DNA from: an uncultured Oscillospiraceae bacterium
GTDB lineage: Bacteria; Bacillota; Clostridia; Oscillospirales; Oscillospiraceae
NCBI GenBank assembly: GCA_947631395.1
Contig: CANRLF010000005.1
Coordinates: forward strand, 1 to 64,000
Reading direction: 5' to 3'
DNA: 64,000 nt
Numbering within the stretch: the first letter of the stretch is position 1; each line of letters begins with the position of its first letter. The notes beneath the pieces are model-generated. The model searched no databases, was not told the DNA's origin, and saw only the letters and a program-made list of their open reading frames with translations. This document shows, piece after piece, positions 41,705 through 50,405 of the stretch. A program made the position numbers and the translations under genes.

Positions 41705-42814
41705 TTATAACAGCAGTGATATTGGATACAGCAGGGCCAGAAAGACCACGTTCACGGCGGTGAAGATGAGTAGGTATCTCCTCTTGAGCTCCGGTGAGTG
41801 GCGGGACAGGTGCTTATAGGATATAAGGCTCGCCATTGAGGCGATAAGCGTCCCAAGTCCCCCCAAATTGACGCCGGTGAGGAGCTGCCGCCACTCGTCC
41901 GTGAACCCGCCCAGAAGCAGCGCGGCGGGGACGTTGCTTATCACCTGGCTCAGGCCAACGCTCACGGGAAGTACGTGGCCGGAGAGGACGGACAGCACGG
42001 CGTTTCTGAAGGGCTCGAACCTGCCCATGTTGCCGATGAATATGAAAAAGCACAAAAACGTGGCCAGAAGTCCGTAGTCCACCCTCAGGATAAGCCGCCA
42101 GTCCCGCAGGGCCACGGCCACGATTATCACCGGCAGGAGCACGGTCACCGGTATGAGCTTCGCCACCGACAGGACGCACAGCAAAAAGAGGACTGAGAAC
42201 CAGCAGAGCTCAAATTTGCTCATCTCCGGCGGTCGGCCGGTCATCGCCACGCTCACCGGCCTGTTTTTCACAAAAAGGAGCACCGCGACTACCAGCAGCG
42301 CCGCCGCCCCGGCGGCGTAGGGGAGCATGGAGAGGAAAAATTCACCAAGTCTCATGCCGGACACGGAGTAGATATACAGATTTTGCGGATTGCCGATGGG
42401 TGTCAATATGCTCCCCAGGTTTGCCGCCACGGTCATCAGCGTGACCGTGAGTATTAGCGACCCCTTGCCCCCGGTCATGTCGGCGATCATCAGCGCCAGG
42501 GGCACGAAGGTTATCAGGGCCACGTCGTTTGTTATGACCATGGACCCGAAAAAGCAGAGGTCCAGGAGCGTCAGCGTCAGCGCCCGCTCGCTTTTTATCC
42601 TCTCCAAAAGCCCCCGGGCCAGCCGGTCGAACACCCCCAGCTTCCGAAAGCCCGCCATCACCGCCATAAGGCAGAACAGCACGCCCAGGGTGTCCACGTT
42701 TATGTAGCCCAGATACTCCCTGTCCGGCGGCACCAAAAAGCAGGAGATAAGCGCCAGCACCCCGGACACGCACAGGACCGTCTCGTCCTTAAAAAATCTC
42801 AGAACCTTTTTCAC
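41705..42814 (-). CDS. SLC13/ArsB-type anion permease
   Basis: A 369-residue membrane protein with ten or so hydrophobic segments. Conserved loops are LTPIGNPQNLYIY (the ion-transporter superfamily SNP-like helix break) and QVISNVPAALLLGG. Related carriers move di- and tricarboxylates, sulfate or arsenite with Na+ or H+. The substrate is open. It is the last gene of a minus-strand operon after UPF0210, with 10 bases between. Confidence 0.85.
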   Translation of the reverse strand: MKKVLRFFKDETVLCVSGVLALISCFLVPPDREYLGYINVDTLGVLFCLMAVMAGFRKLGVFDRLARGLLERIKSERALTLTLLDLCFFGSMVITNDVALITFVPLALMIADMTGGKGSLILTVTLMTVAANLGSILTPIGNPQNLYIYSVSGMRLGEFFLSMLPYAAGAAALLVVAVLLFVKNRPVSVAMTGRPPEMSKFELCWFSVLFLLCVLSVAKLIPVTVLLPVIIVAVALRDWRLILRVDYGLLATFLCFFIFIGNMGRFEPFRNAVLSVLSGHVLPVSVGLSQVISNVPAALLLGGFTDEWRQLLTGVNLGGLGTLIASMASLISYKHLSRHSPELKRRYLLIFTAVNVVFLALLYPISLLL

Positions 42815-42824
42815 TCCGCCACCC

Positions 42825-44174
42825 TCAGTTTTTAAGGCTGTTCAGGGGCGCGGGTATGCGCCCGCCCCGGTCGATAAAGACCTTGGGACTGGCGGGATTT
42901 ACGGGCATTATGGGCGCGGAACCCAGAAGCCCCCCGAAATCCACCCGATCTCCCACCTTCATCCCCGGCACGGGTATCACCCTGACGGCGGTGGTTTTCT
43001 GATTTATCATTCCTATGGCGCTCTCGTCGGCGATTATGGCGGATATGGTCTCCGCCGTGGTGTCGCCGGGGAGGGCTATCATGTCAAGGCCCACGGAGCA
43101 CACGCACGTCATGGCCTCAAGCTTTTCGATGGTCAGCTTACCGTTTTCGGCGGCCCTTATCATCCCGGCGTCCTCGGACACGGGTATGAACGCCCCTGAA
43201 AGTCCCCCCACGTTGGAGGAGGCCATGACGCCGCCCTTTTTGACCGCGTCATTTAGTAGCGCCAGCGCCGCCGTTGTGCCCGGGGCGCCCACGGACTCAA
43301 GGCCCATCTCCTCAAGTATGTCCGCGACGGAGTCCCCCACGGCGGGGGTGGGGGCCAGGCTCAGGTCAACTATCCCAAAGGGTACGCCGAGCCGTCGGCT
43401 TGCCTCCTGGGCCACCAGCTCCCCCATGCGCGTAATGCGGAAGGCCGTCTTTTTTATCGTCTCCGCCACCACGTGGAAGGGCTGGCCCTTGCACTTGCCC
43501 AGGGCCGAGTGTACGACCCCAGGGCCCGAGACGCCCACGTTTATGACGCACTCCGGCTCGCCCACCCCGTGGAAGGCCCCGGCCATAAAGGGGTTGTCCT
43601 CCACGGCGTTTGCGAAGACCACGAGCTTCGCGCAGCCCTGACCCTCCGTAATTTCGGCGGTCTTTTTTATTATCCTGCCCATCAGCGCCACGGCGTCCAT
43701 GTTTATCCCGGCCCTGGTGGAGGCCACGTTGACGCTGGAGCATACCCGCTCCGTTTTTGCAAGGGCCTCGGGGATGGAGCCGATGAGCCGCCTGTCCCCA
43801 ACGGTGAAGCCCTTCTGCACCAACGCGGAGAAGCCCCCGATGAAGTTAACGCCCACCTCTTTCGCCGCCCGGTCGAGGGCCACGGCGAAGGGCACATAGT
43901 CCTCCGTCTCACAGCACTCGCAGGCGATGGCTATGGGCGTCACGGATATGCGCTTGTTGACGATGGGTATACCGAACTCCCGCTCGATGTCCTCGCCGGT
44001 TTTGACGAGCTTTTCCGCCAGCTTCGTTATCTTGTCGTATATTTTGTCACAGCAGGTTTTCACATCCGTGTGCCCGCAGTCCCTCAGGGATATACCCATG
44101 GTTATGGTGCGGATGTCCAGATGCTGCTGAGAGATCATGTCGATGGTCTCTAAAATCTCGTTGGTCGTTATCAT
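42825..44174 (-). CDS. UPF0210/PFL family protein
   Basis: A 449-residue protein of the UPF0210 (DUF711) family, conserved in anaerobes and archaea with no proven reaction. Start [20 protein letters not shown] and segments [35 protein letters not shown] are diagnostic. It is a distant relative of glycyl-radical enzymes in fold but lacks a glycyl loop. The adjacent ACT protein is its usual partner, which suggests amino acid control. Confidence 0.92.
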   Translation of the reverse strand: MITTNEILETIDMISQQHLDIRTITMGISLRDCGHTDVKTCCDKIYDKITKLAEKLVKTGEDIEREFGIPIVNKRISVTPIAIACECCETEDYVPFAVALDRAAKEVGVNFIGGFSALVQKGFTVGDRRLIGSIPEALAKTERVCSSVNVASTRAGINMDAVALMGRIIKKTAEITEGQGCAKLVVFANAVEDNPFMAGAFHGVGEPECVINVGVSGPGVVHSALGKCKGQPFHVVAETIKKTAFRITRMGELVAQEASRRLGVPFGIVDLSLAPTPAVGDSVADILEEMGLESVGAPGTTAALALLNDAVKKGGVMASSNVGGLSGAFIPVSEDAGMIRAAENGKLTIEKLEAMTCVCSVGLDMIALPGDTTAETISAIIADESAIGMINQKTTAVRVIPVPGMKVGDRVDFGGLLGSAPIMPVNPASPKVFIDRGGRIPAPLNSLKN

Positions 44175-44201
44175 AAGCCGTTCCTTTTAAAAATTAACCC
44201 C

Positions 44202-44471
44202 TTATATTCTGTGCATGGCCTCGAATATGTCCTCCCGCTGGATGCGTATATCCAGCCCGTGCTCCGCGCCGTCCTTCTTTAGGATGTCCGCCAGCGCGGC
44301 GAAGTCCACCTTACATCCGGCTGTGTCCACCAGCATTATCATGGTGAAATATTCCCGCATGACCGTCTGGGATATATCCAGCACGTTCACGCCGTTCTGG
44401 GCCAGTATGGAGCACACGTTTGCGATTATGCCCACGGTGTCCCGGCCTATGACTGTAACTATCGCTTTCAT
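44202..44471 (-). CDS. ACT domain protein (UPF0237)
   Basis: An 89-residue single ACT domain (MKAIVTVIGRDTVGIIANVC), the small-molecule sensing fold that usually binds amino acids. It pairs with the UPF0210 protein across many Firmicutes. Probably a regulator or allosteric subunit of it. Its TAA is 27 bases before the UPF0210 ATG. Confidence 0.92.
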   Translation of the reverse strand: MKAIVTVIGRDTVGIIANVCSILAQNGVNVLDISQTVMREYFTMIMLVDTAGCKVDFAALADILKKDGAEHGLDIRIQREDIFEAMHRI

Positions 44472-44481
44472 TTTGTCCTCC

Positions 44482-45057
44482 TTAAATACTCAGCTCGTCT
44501 ATGGTCTTTTCGAACGCCTCCATGAAGTTATCAAGGAAGTAGTCCACCTCCGGCATACCCATCGCCCGGAGCTTCGCAAGCGTGGACTGGGCGGCGGACC
44601 TGAACTCCAGGTTCCCGGTTTTCAGCTCCTCCACGCACTTTATATACGCCGATAGCTTGTCCGCGGCCTTGACGATGTCCCGCACTCCGCCCTCCTCCCG
44701 GAGGATAAGGTCATACTCCGGGCGCATGGTCTCGGGAAGACCCTCCACCAGCTTCCTGACAGCTCCCTCCTCCACGCGGCGGTAGGCCGAGCGCATCTCC
44801 TCGTCGTGGTATTTCACCGGCGTCGGCATGTCGCCCGTGAATATCTCCGTGGCGTCGTGGAACAGCGCCGCGGCGGCGCACCTGTCCGGCGATACCGGCA
44901 CGCCCATCACGTCCCGCCTTATCACCGCCAGGGCGTGTGCCAGCACCGCCACCATGTGGCTGTGCTCCATCACGTTCTCCCTGTCGGCGTTGCGCATAAG
45001 CGCCCAGCGGTCGATATTTTTCATTCTCGATATAAGGGCATAAAAATTATAGCTCAT
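44482..45057 (-). CDS. 5'-deoxynucleotidase (YfbR type)
   Basis: A 191-residue HD-domain phosphohydrolase. HSHMVAVLAHALA gives the first His, LFHDATEIFTGDMPTPVKY the HD pair with the E-x-x-x-G-D-M-P-T-P signature of YfbR, and KAADKLSAYIKC the last Asp. It removes phosphate from dNMPs, balancing the thymidylate precursor pool. It lies three bases from the mnmA stop, in the same transcript. Confidence 0.93.
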   Translation of the reverse strand: MSYNFYALISRMKNIDRWALMRNADRENVMEHSHMVAVLAHALAVIRRDVMGVPVSPDRCAAAALFHDATEIFTGDMPTPVKYHDEEMRSAYRRVEEGAVRKLVEGLPETMRPEYDLILREEGGVRDIVKAADKLSAYIKCVEELKTGNLEFRSAAQSTLAKLRAMGMPEVDYFLDNFMEAFEKTIDELSI

Positions 45058-45060
45058 TTA

Positions 45061-46140
45061 TCACACTTCCTCGCATACCGCGTTTATCGTACCTCCGCCT
45101 AAAACCCGGTCACCGTCATATAAAACCGCCGCCTGACCGGTTGTTATGGCCCGCTGTGGGGAGTCAAAGATGATACGTATGTCGTCATTATAACACTCCA
45201 CCACGCACTCCCGCTCCGTCTGACGGTAGCGTGTCCTGGCGGAGCACCTTACCGGGAGCTTTTCCGGCCTTGTTATCCAGTTGAAGTCCGAAACGAGACA
45301 GGCTTTTGAGTAAAGTCCCTCCTCAAAGCACACCGTGACCGTGTTGCGCTCCATGTCCTTGGACTTTACGTAAAGGGGCCGCTCCGCCGCCACGCCAAGG
45401 CCCCGGCGCTGTCCCACCGTGTAGCCCGCGGCCCCCCGGTGGACGCCCAGAATGTTCCCGGCCTCGTCCAAAAGCTCCCCCGGCCGGCTTTCCCGCCCGG
45501 TGTAACGCCGGATGAACTTAAGATAGTCCCCGTCGGGCACAAAGCAGATGTCCTGGCTCTCCCTTTTTTTGGCGTTTATGAAGCCCTCGCGCTCCGCTAT
45601 GGCCCGGACCTCCTCCTTTTTAAGCTCCCCCAAGGGGAAGAGGGACCTTCGGAGCTGAGCGGGGGTGAGCTGAGCCAGCACATAGCTCTGGTCCTTCGCC
45701 GGATCCGTCGCCTTCCATAGCTCCGGCCCCCCGGACGTATCCACCCGCCGGACATAGTGCCCCGTGGCGATGTAGTCACAGCCAGCTTCGCTCGCGCGCT
45801 CCAAAAGCGCCGAGAACTTCATATACCTGTTGCAGTCGATGCAGGGGTTCGGCGTGTTCCCGCGGAGGTATTCCGCCGCGAACTTGTCAATGACGCACGT
45901 CCTGAACCGCGAGGACATGTCAAGGGCCATGTGGGGGATGTCGAGCCGGGCGCAGACCGAGGCCGCGTCCTGGACGTCGTCCACACTGCAACAGGTGCTC
46001 TCGCCCTCCAGCCCCAAAAGGCTGTTATCAAAAAGCCTCATGGTGACGCCCACGCAGTCATAGCCCTGACTTTTTAAAAGATACGCCGCCACGGAGGAGT
46101 CCACCCCTCCGCTCATGGCGACCATGACCCGTCCCCTCAT
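45061..46140 (-). CDS. mnmA: tRNA 2-thiouridylase MnmA
   Basis: A 359-residue PP-loop enzyme that puts sulfur at U34 of Lys, Glu and Gln tRNAs. The ATP loop is SGGVDSS at residues 10-16; Cys103 in NPCIDCN and Cys199 in ESQDICF are the catalytic pair. The C-terminal beta-barrel is complete. Overlaps the HD gene by ATGA. The sulfur donor (a cysteine desulfurase) is not in the window. Confidence 0.97.
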   Translation of the reverse strand: MRGRVMVAMSGGVDSSVAAYLLKSQGYDCVGVTMRLFDNSLLGLEGESTCCSVDDVQDAASVCARLDIPHMALDMSSRFRTCVIDKFAAEYLRGNTPNPCIDCNRYMKFSALLERASEAGCDYIATGHYVRRVDTSGGPELWKATDPAKDQSYVLAQLTPAQLRRSLFPLGELKKEEVRAIAEREGFINAKKRESQDICFVPDGDYLKFIRRYTGRESRPGELLDEAGNILGVHRGAAGYTVGQRRGLGVAAERPLYVKSKDMERNTVTVCFEEGLYSKACLVSDFNWITRPEKLPVRCSARTRYRQTERECVVECYNDDIRIIFDSPQRAITTGQAAVLYDGDRVLGGGTINAVCEEV

Positions 46141-46694
46141 GCCACGTTGGGGCTTTCCCGCATGGCCAGAATGGTCTTTTCGATGAGCTCGTCAAGCTCC
46201 CAGCCCAGATCCTCCGCCCCCCGCAGGATAACGTCCCTGTCGCACCCGGCGGCGAATTTCCTGTCCTTGAATTTCTTCTTCACGGACTTGACCTCCAGGT
46301 CGTCAACGCTCTTCGACGGCCTCATTATCGCCACGGCCCCGATAAGCCCCGTCAGCTCGTCGGCGGCGAAGAGCACCTTCTCCATGGTGTGCTCGGGCTT
46401 CACGTCCGAGCATATGCCGTAGCCGTGGCTCACCACCGAGTGGATGATGGCCTCGTCCACGCCGTTCTCCCGAAGAAGCTCCGGGGCCTTTTGGCAGTGC
46501 TCCTCGGGGTAGAGCTCGAAATCTATGTCGTGAAGTATGCCCACTGCCTTCCAGTAGTCGGCCTCCTCACCAAAGCCCAGGTCCCTTGCGTACCACTCCA
46601 TCACGTCGCCCACGATACGGGCGTGTGACAAATGGAACTCTCCCTTATTGTATTTTTTCGTTATCTCATATGCCAGCTCCGGCGTCGGAATCAA
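46137..46694 (-). CDS. HD domain hydrolase
   Basis: A 185-residue HD-superfamily protein (FHLSHARIVGDVMEWYA, then GILHDIDFELYPEEH and a Ser-His-Gly segment VVSHGYG). Likely a metal phosphohydrolase; its target is unknown. The family is common in Firmicutes and is usually annotated only as HD. First gene of the six-gene run ending in the anion permease. The overlap with mnmA shows that they are co-translated. Confidence 0.85.
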   Translation of the reverse strand: MIPTPELAYEITKKYNKGEFHLSHARIVGDVMEWYARDLGFGEEADYWKAVGILHDIDFELYPEEHCQKAPELLRENGVDEAIIHSVVSHGYGICSDVKPEHTMEKVLFAADELTGLIGAVAIMRPSKSVDDLEVKSVKKKFKDRKFAAGCDRDVILRGAEDLGWELDELIEKTILAMRESPNVA

Positions 46695-46796
46695 GCAAAT
46701 CGCCTCCTGACCGTTTTTCGTAAATTATATTGCAAATGTCCCCCGATGTCAACCGCATTCCCGCCCCGCGCAAAAGGTCACGGATCTGTTTCACAC

Positions 46797-46825
46797 AAAA
46801 ACTCCCCGCCCTCAGCGGCGGGGAG
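46797..46825 (-). terminator. Intrinsic terminator downstream of pyk
   Basis: CTCCCCGCC and GGCGGGGAG around a 6-base loop, followed on the minus strand by TTTTTGTGTG. Confidence 0.75.
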
Positions 46826-46858
46826 GAGAGAGGCGTCAGGTTGTTTCCCAACGACGAA

Positions 46859-46889
46859 TTTCCCCGGCGGCTCAAAGCCGCCGGGGAAA
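46859..46889. terminator. Strong hairpin directly after pyk
   Basis: A 14-bp stem (TTTCCCCGGCGGCT with AGCCGCCGGGGAAA), loop of three, 8 bases past the pyk stop. T-run is weak (TTCGTCG), so it may protect the 3' end or pause polymerase ahead of the second terminator. Confidence 0.7.
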
Positions 46890-46896
46890 CGTAAAT

Positions 46897-48309
46897 TCAT
46901 ATGTTTTCGATCTTAATAAGGTTCGTGCCGCCGCTCTTGCCGGTGGAGGCGCCGCCGGTTATGACTATGCGGTCGCCGGACTTCAGCTCGAAGTTGTCCT
47001 TCGCAAGGCGCGTCGCCATGTAGAAGAGCACGTCCGTGGAGTTATACTGCTCCGAGAGGGCCGGGCATACGCCCCAGGACAGGTTCAGCTTGCGCCAGCT
47101 CTTCTCGTCCGTGGTGACGCCCAGTATGTCCACCGGACAACGGAAGCGCGAGACCATGCGGACGGTCTTGCCGGACAGGGAGCACACCGCGATGACCTTG
47201 GCGTCCACGTCGATGGCCATGCCGCAGGTGGCGTGGGAGATGGCGTCGGCGGTGTTCTGGATGGGGAACTTGAAGGTCCGGAAGTGCTCGGCAAAGTCGA
47301 TGCCCCGCTCGGCCTCCTGGGCGATCTTTGACATGGTCTCCACCGTCAGCACCGGGTATTTGCCCGAGGCTGTCTCGCCGGAGAGCATGATGGCGGAGGT
47401 GCCGTCGTAGACGGCGTTGGCAACGTCGGAGATCTCGGCACGGGTGGGACGGGGCTTTTCGATCATGGACTCCAGCATCTCCGTGGCGGTGATGACCATC
47501 TTGCCCAAAAGCCTGCACTGGGTGATAAGGTGCTTCTGTATGCCGGGGAGCTCCTCGAAGGGTATCTCAACGCCCAGGTCGCCGCGGGCGACCATGATGC
47601 CGTCGCACTCGGCGCAGATCTCCTTGATGTTATCGACGCCGGCGCGGTTTTCTATCTTCGCGATTATATCTATGCCCTTCACGTTGTGCTCGGCAAGGAG
47701 CGCCTTGATGTCGCGGATGTTCTGGGCCTCGGAGACGAAGGAGCAGGCGATGAAATCCACGTCGTTTGCAACGCCGAAGAGGATGTCGGCCTTGTCCTGC
47801 TCTGAAAGGTATACCTGCTTTAAGACCTTCCCGGGGAAGGCCATGGATTTTCTGTCGGACAGGACCCCTCCGGCTTCCACCACTGTCTTGACCTCGGTCT
47901 TTGTGGTGCCGGTGACCTTAAAGGTCATAAGGCCGTTATTGAGGAGGATGGTGTCCCCGGCGGAGAGCTCCTGAGGGAGGCTCGCGTAGCTTACGGACAC
48001 GCGCTCCTGGTTGCCCACGATCTCCTCGGTGGTGAAGGTGAACTCGTCCCCCTCCTTGAGGGTGATCTTGCCGTTTTCGAAGGTGCGGATGCGGTACTCA
48101 GGCCCCTTTGTGTCCAAAAGGATAGCGATGGGGAGGTTCAGCTTCTCCCTGACCTTCTTTATGAGGTCGATAGTGACCTGGTGGCTTTCGTGGGTGCCGT
48201 GGGAGAAGTTTAGGCGCGCCACGTTCATGCCGGCCAGGCACATTTTCGTCAGCGTCTCCTCGTTGGCGCAGGCGGGACCGATGGTGCAGACGATCTTTGT
48301 TTTTCTCAT
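46897..48309 (-). CDS. pyk: Pyruvate kinase
   Basis: A 470-residue glycolytic enzyme that makes ATP and pyruvate from PEP and ADP. TIGPACANEETL, NFSHGTHESH (K+ and phosphate site), LLDTKGPEYR, the catalytic Lys region IIAKIENRAGVDNI, MVARGDLGVEI and the active-site loop ATEMLESM are in order. It is the short type without the C-terminal PEP-utiliser domain found in Bacillus (~585). Monocistronic with its own promoter and terminators. Confidence 0.97.
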   Translation of the reverse strand: MRKTKIVCTIGPACANEETLTKMCLAGMNVARLNFSHGTHESHQVTIDLIKKVREKLNLPIAILLDTKGPEYRIRTFENGKITLKEGDEFTFTTEEIVGNQERVSVSYASLPQELSAGDTILLNNGLMTFKVTGTTKTEVKTVVEAGGVLSDRKSMAFPGKVLKQVYLSEQDKADILFGVANDVDFIACSFVSEAQNIRDIKALLAEHNVKGIDIIAKIENRAGVDNIKEICAECDGIMVARGDLGVEIPFEELPGIQKHLITQCRLLGKMVITATEMLESMIEKPRPTRAEISDVANAVYDGTSAIMLSGETASGKYPVLTVETMSKIAQEAERGIDFAEHFRTFKFPIQNTADAISHATCGMAIDVDAKVIAVCSLSGKTVRMVSRFRCPVDILGVTTDEKSWRKLNLSWGVCPALSEQYNSTDVLFYMATRLAKDNFELKSGDRIVITGGASTGKSGGTNLIKIENI

Positions 48310-48368
48310 GGGCTTATTGCTCCCCTCTCGTATATTTTAAATTTGGAATAAACGCCATAGGTATTTCT

Positions 48369-48397
48369 ATTTTAGTAGCAAATCGCCCAACCGTCAA
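48369..48397 (-). promoter_or_regulatory. Promoter of pyk
   Basis: TTGACG, 17 bases, TAAAAT on the minus strand, about 60 bases before the gene. Confidence 0.7.
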
Positions 48398-48426
48398 GGA
48401 AAAATTTAACGTCAAACCGGCGAATT

Positions 48427-49032
48427 TTACAAATCCACCTCGGTGGCGGTGACCGCGGAGATCTCAAAGGCGGTTTTCTCCACCGGCAGGTCGTTTTCCA
48501 CCTTTATATACAGCCGGGACTGTATCCTCCCTGTGACGGTGACCGTGGTCCCCGGCTTCCACTGGGCGGCACTTCTCGCCACGGCGCCCCAGGCGATGCA
48601 CGGTATGTAATCGGAGCGCCCGTAGGGCCTGTTCACCGCCAGCATGATGTCGCTTATCTCCCGGCCCATTGGTGTGCGCCGCAGGGTTGGCTCCCGGCAG
48701 ACGGCGCCGGTGAGCTCCACGTAGTTTTCAAAATCCCTCTGGGTGAAGCTCAGCTCCCGGGCCCGGACGGTTATGACGAGCCTGGGCCCCACGCCGGAGC
48801 GGTTGTTGTAGGACCGGACCTCCCCGGTGACGAAGAGCCGCGGGAGCTCCGCGACCTCCAGCTCCCTGGCCTGGGCCTCGGAAATCACTATGTTTATAAG
48901 GTCCTCCGTCCCGGATAGCCGCCGGACGGACAGGGGAAAGACGTAGTACGCCCCGTCCCGCCCGGTGTGGGAGTAGACCGGCGCCCCGGCCACCTCCCCG
49001 CAAAGCCTCACTGTGTCGTTTACTCTGTCCAT
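48427..49032 (-). CDS. SSB/OB-fold protein with two OB domains
   Basis: A 201-residue protein. Residues ~5-95 (RVNDTVRLCGEVAGAPVYSHT, GEVRSYNN) look like one OB fold, and ~100-200 (NYVELTGAVCREPTLRRTPMGREISDIMLAVNR, CIAWGAVAR; cited in parts) like a second, closer to SSB. It probably binds single-stranded DNA. The main replicative SSB is normally one OB fold with an acidic tail ending DDLPF; this protein has neither, so it is a specialised paralogue. Start ATG with GAGGAG nine bases upstream, preferred over a TTG two codons earlier. Confidence 0.75.
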   Translation of the reverse strand: MDRVNDTVRLCGEVAGAPVYSHTGRDGAYYVFPLSVRRLSGTEDLINIVISEAQARELEVAELPRLFVTGEVRSYNNRSGVGPRLVITVRARELSFTQRDFENYVELTGAVCREPTLRRTPMGREISDIMLAVNRPYGRSDYIPCIAWGAVARSAAQWKPGTTVTVTGRIQSRLYIKVENDLPVEKTAFEISAVTATEVDL

Positions 49033-49127
49033 TGGCAAATCTCCTCACGCTCCGCCTGAAGGGCGGTTATCTGTGAGATTATATGAAGGGACATACCGGG
49101 ATAGACTAATCTTTGGATTGTTTGTGG

Positions 49128-49156
49128 TTGGCAAATGTCGAAATCCGTGATATAAT
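49128..49156 (+). promoter_or_regulatory. Promoter overlapping palindromic unit 1
   Basis: TTGGCA, 17 bases, TATAAT with a TG extension one base before the -10. The -10 and start region are inside the palindrome ATAATATCCGC-N4-GCGGATATTAT. Confidence 0.65.
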
Positions 49157-49215
49157 ATCCGCATACGCGGATATTATGATATTATTAGCCGTTTTTCTCC
49201 CCGGCTCCGCCGGGA
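49148..49215 (+). repeat. 68-bp palindromic unit, copy 1
   Basis: TGATATAATATCCGC-ATAC-GCGGATATTAT, spacer, then AGCCG-TTTTTCTCC-CCGGCT and a GCCGGGA end. The same layout follows 109 bases downstream. Confidence 0.85.
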
Positions 49216-49256
49216 ACCGAAAAACATGGCAATATACCATCCCCGCTTTGCGTGTA

Positions 49257-49324
49257 TGGTATAATATCCGCAGTGGCGGATATTATATTAATTTTAGCCG
49301 TTTTTCTCCCCGGCTTTAGCCGGA
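49257..49324 (+). repeat. 68-bp palindromic unit, copy 2
   Basis: TGGTATAATATCCGC-AGTG-GCGGATATTAT with the same second dyad; about 85 percent alike to copy 1, and the differences in the palindrome fall only in its 4-base centre. A TATAAT is present but no good -35. Between the copies TATACCAT and ATGGTATA add another 8-bp dyad (49233-49263). Confidence 0.85.
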
Positions 49325-49396
49325 ATGAGAAAATACGGCGATGATCGGATCCGTTCACCAGGATCCGCACATATACACAGGCGGGAGAAACAAGAT

Positions 49397-50242
49397 ATGA
49401 GCGAGGAACAGAAAGAGGAACAGAAAAAAGAACATGGCTCCTCTCGCCGGAGGTTTTTCCTCAACCTGGCGGTGGGGGCGGTTATAGGTCTCGGCGGAGT
49501 CCTTCCGGGGGTGTCCGGCGGCGTTATGGCGGTGAGCCTCGGCGTCTACCGGCCGATGATAGAGGCCCTTGCCGGCTTTTTCAAGGACGTGAAGAAGAAC
49601 TTCTTCTACCTCCTGCCCGTGGGACTTGGGGCGGTGATAGGCTTCCTCCTGGGGGCGGTGGCCCTCAGCGGCGTCATGGACCGCTGGTATTCCCAGGTGA
49701 TATGGCTCTTCCTCGGCCTCGTTGCCGGGGGACTGCCCTCGTTTTTAAAGGAGGCCAACGAGCGCGGCTTCAAATGGCGCTACCTCATCGCCACCGTGGC
49801 GGGGGCGGCCGTCGCGTCGCTGCTGCTCCTTATGAAGAGCGGCTCCGGGGACGTGGAGAACCTGGACAGCCTCAACGCCCTTCAGGCCCTGGCCTCCGGC
49901 GCGATAGTCTCGGTGGGCACCGTGTTCCCCGGCGTGTCCACGTCCTTCGTGCTCATGTACCTGGGCTGGTACAAGGCCATGATGGACGCCTTCGCCCGGA
50001 TCGACGTGCTGACCGTCGCGCTCATGGGCGCCGGTGCGGCAGTGTGCTTCGTGGCGACGGTCAAATCCGCCCGGTGGCTTTTTGAAAAATACCACGGCTA
50101 CGCCTATTACGGCGTACTGGGGTTCCTCATCGTCTCCGCGGCGCTTATAATCCCCGGCGTGACGCTCAGCTGGATGCTCGCTGTGGACCTGGCCCTGGCG
50201 GCTGTGGGTGCCGCCGTGGCGTATCTCTTCGGAAAACTGTGA
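49397..50242 (+). CDS. DUF368 membrane protein, polyprenyl-phosphate translocase family
   Basis: A 281-residue protein with a charged N-terminus (MSEEQKEEQKKEHG) and about eight helices. GLGGVLPGVSGGVMAVSLGVY and GTVFPGVSTSFVLMYLGWY are the two duplicated PGVS half-motifs of DUF368. Members (PopT) have been shown to return undecaprenyl phosphate across the membrane for reuse in wall synthesis. Start used has GGGAGAAA upstream and matches the hydrophilic start; a longer frame would run into palindromic unit 2. Two palindromic promoter units precede it. Confidence 0.9.
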   Translation: MSEEQKEEQKKEHGSSRRRFFLNLAVGAVIGLGGVLPGVSGGVMAVSLGVYRPMIEALAGFFKDVKKNFFYLLPVGLGAVIGFLLGAVALSGVMDRWYSQVIWLFLGLVAGGLPSFLKEANERGFKWRYLIATVAGAAVASLLLLMKSGSGDVENLDSLNALQALASGAIVSVGTVFPGVSTSFVLMYLGWYKAMMDAFARIDVLTVALMGAGAAVCFVATVKSARWLFEKYHGYAYYGVLGFLIVSAALIIPGVTLSWMLAVDLALAAVGAAVAYLFGKL

Positions 50243-50310
50243 GATAGAGTACGTTTTCGCAAGGCTTATGTCCTTGCGAAAAGCGTTTAAAGCGCGTCAA
50301 AAAGTCGGAT

Positions 50311-50350
50311 TTTACACAGATTTAACATATTTATGATTTCCTTTTTAACC
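50311..50350 (+). promoter_or_regulatory. Candidate PhoP binding box
   Basis: TTTACA and TTAACA are spaced 11 bases apart, then ATGATT and TTTAAC continue the same 11-base phase (the latter two weaker). This is the direct-repeat plan of Gram-positive Pho boxes. It sits just before a -10-like TATATTATAT that lacks a good -35, as expected for an activated promoter of phoPR. Confidence 0.6.
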
Positions 50351-50405
50351 TTGCGCGGTGTATATTATATATGTGCCGATTTGCGCGTTTGAGGGGGGCG
50401 GGCCG

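Noticed and set aside
41329-41763. Open frames through the hairpin array on both strands
   Set aside because: They read through stems and share no coding features.
49148-49324. Possible CRISPR-like or iteron array
   Set aside because: Only two copies, each overlapping promoter elements, and no replication gene nearby.
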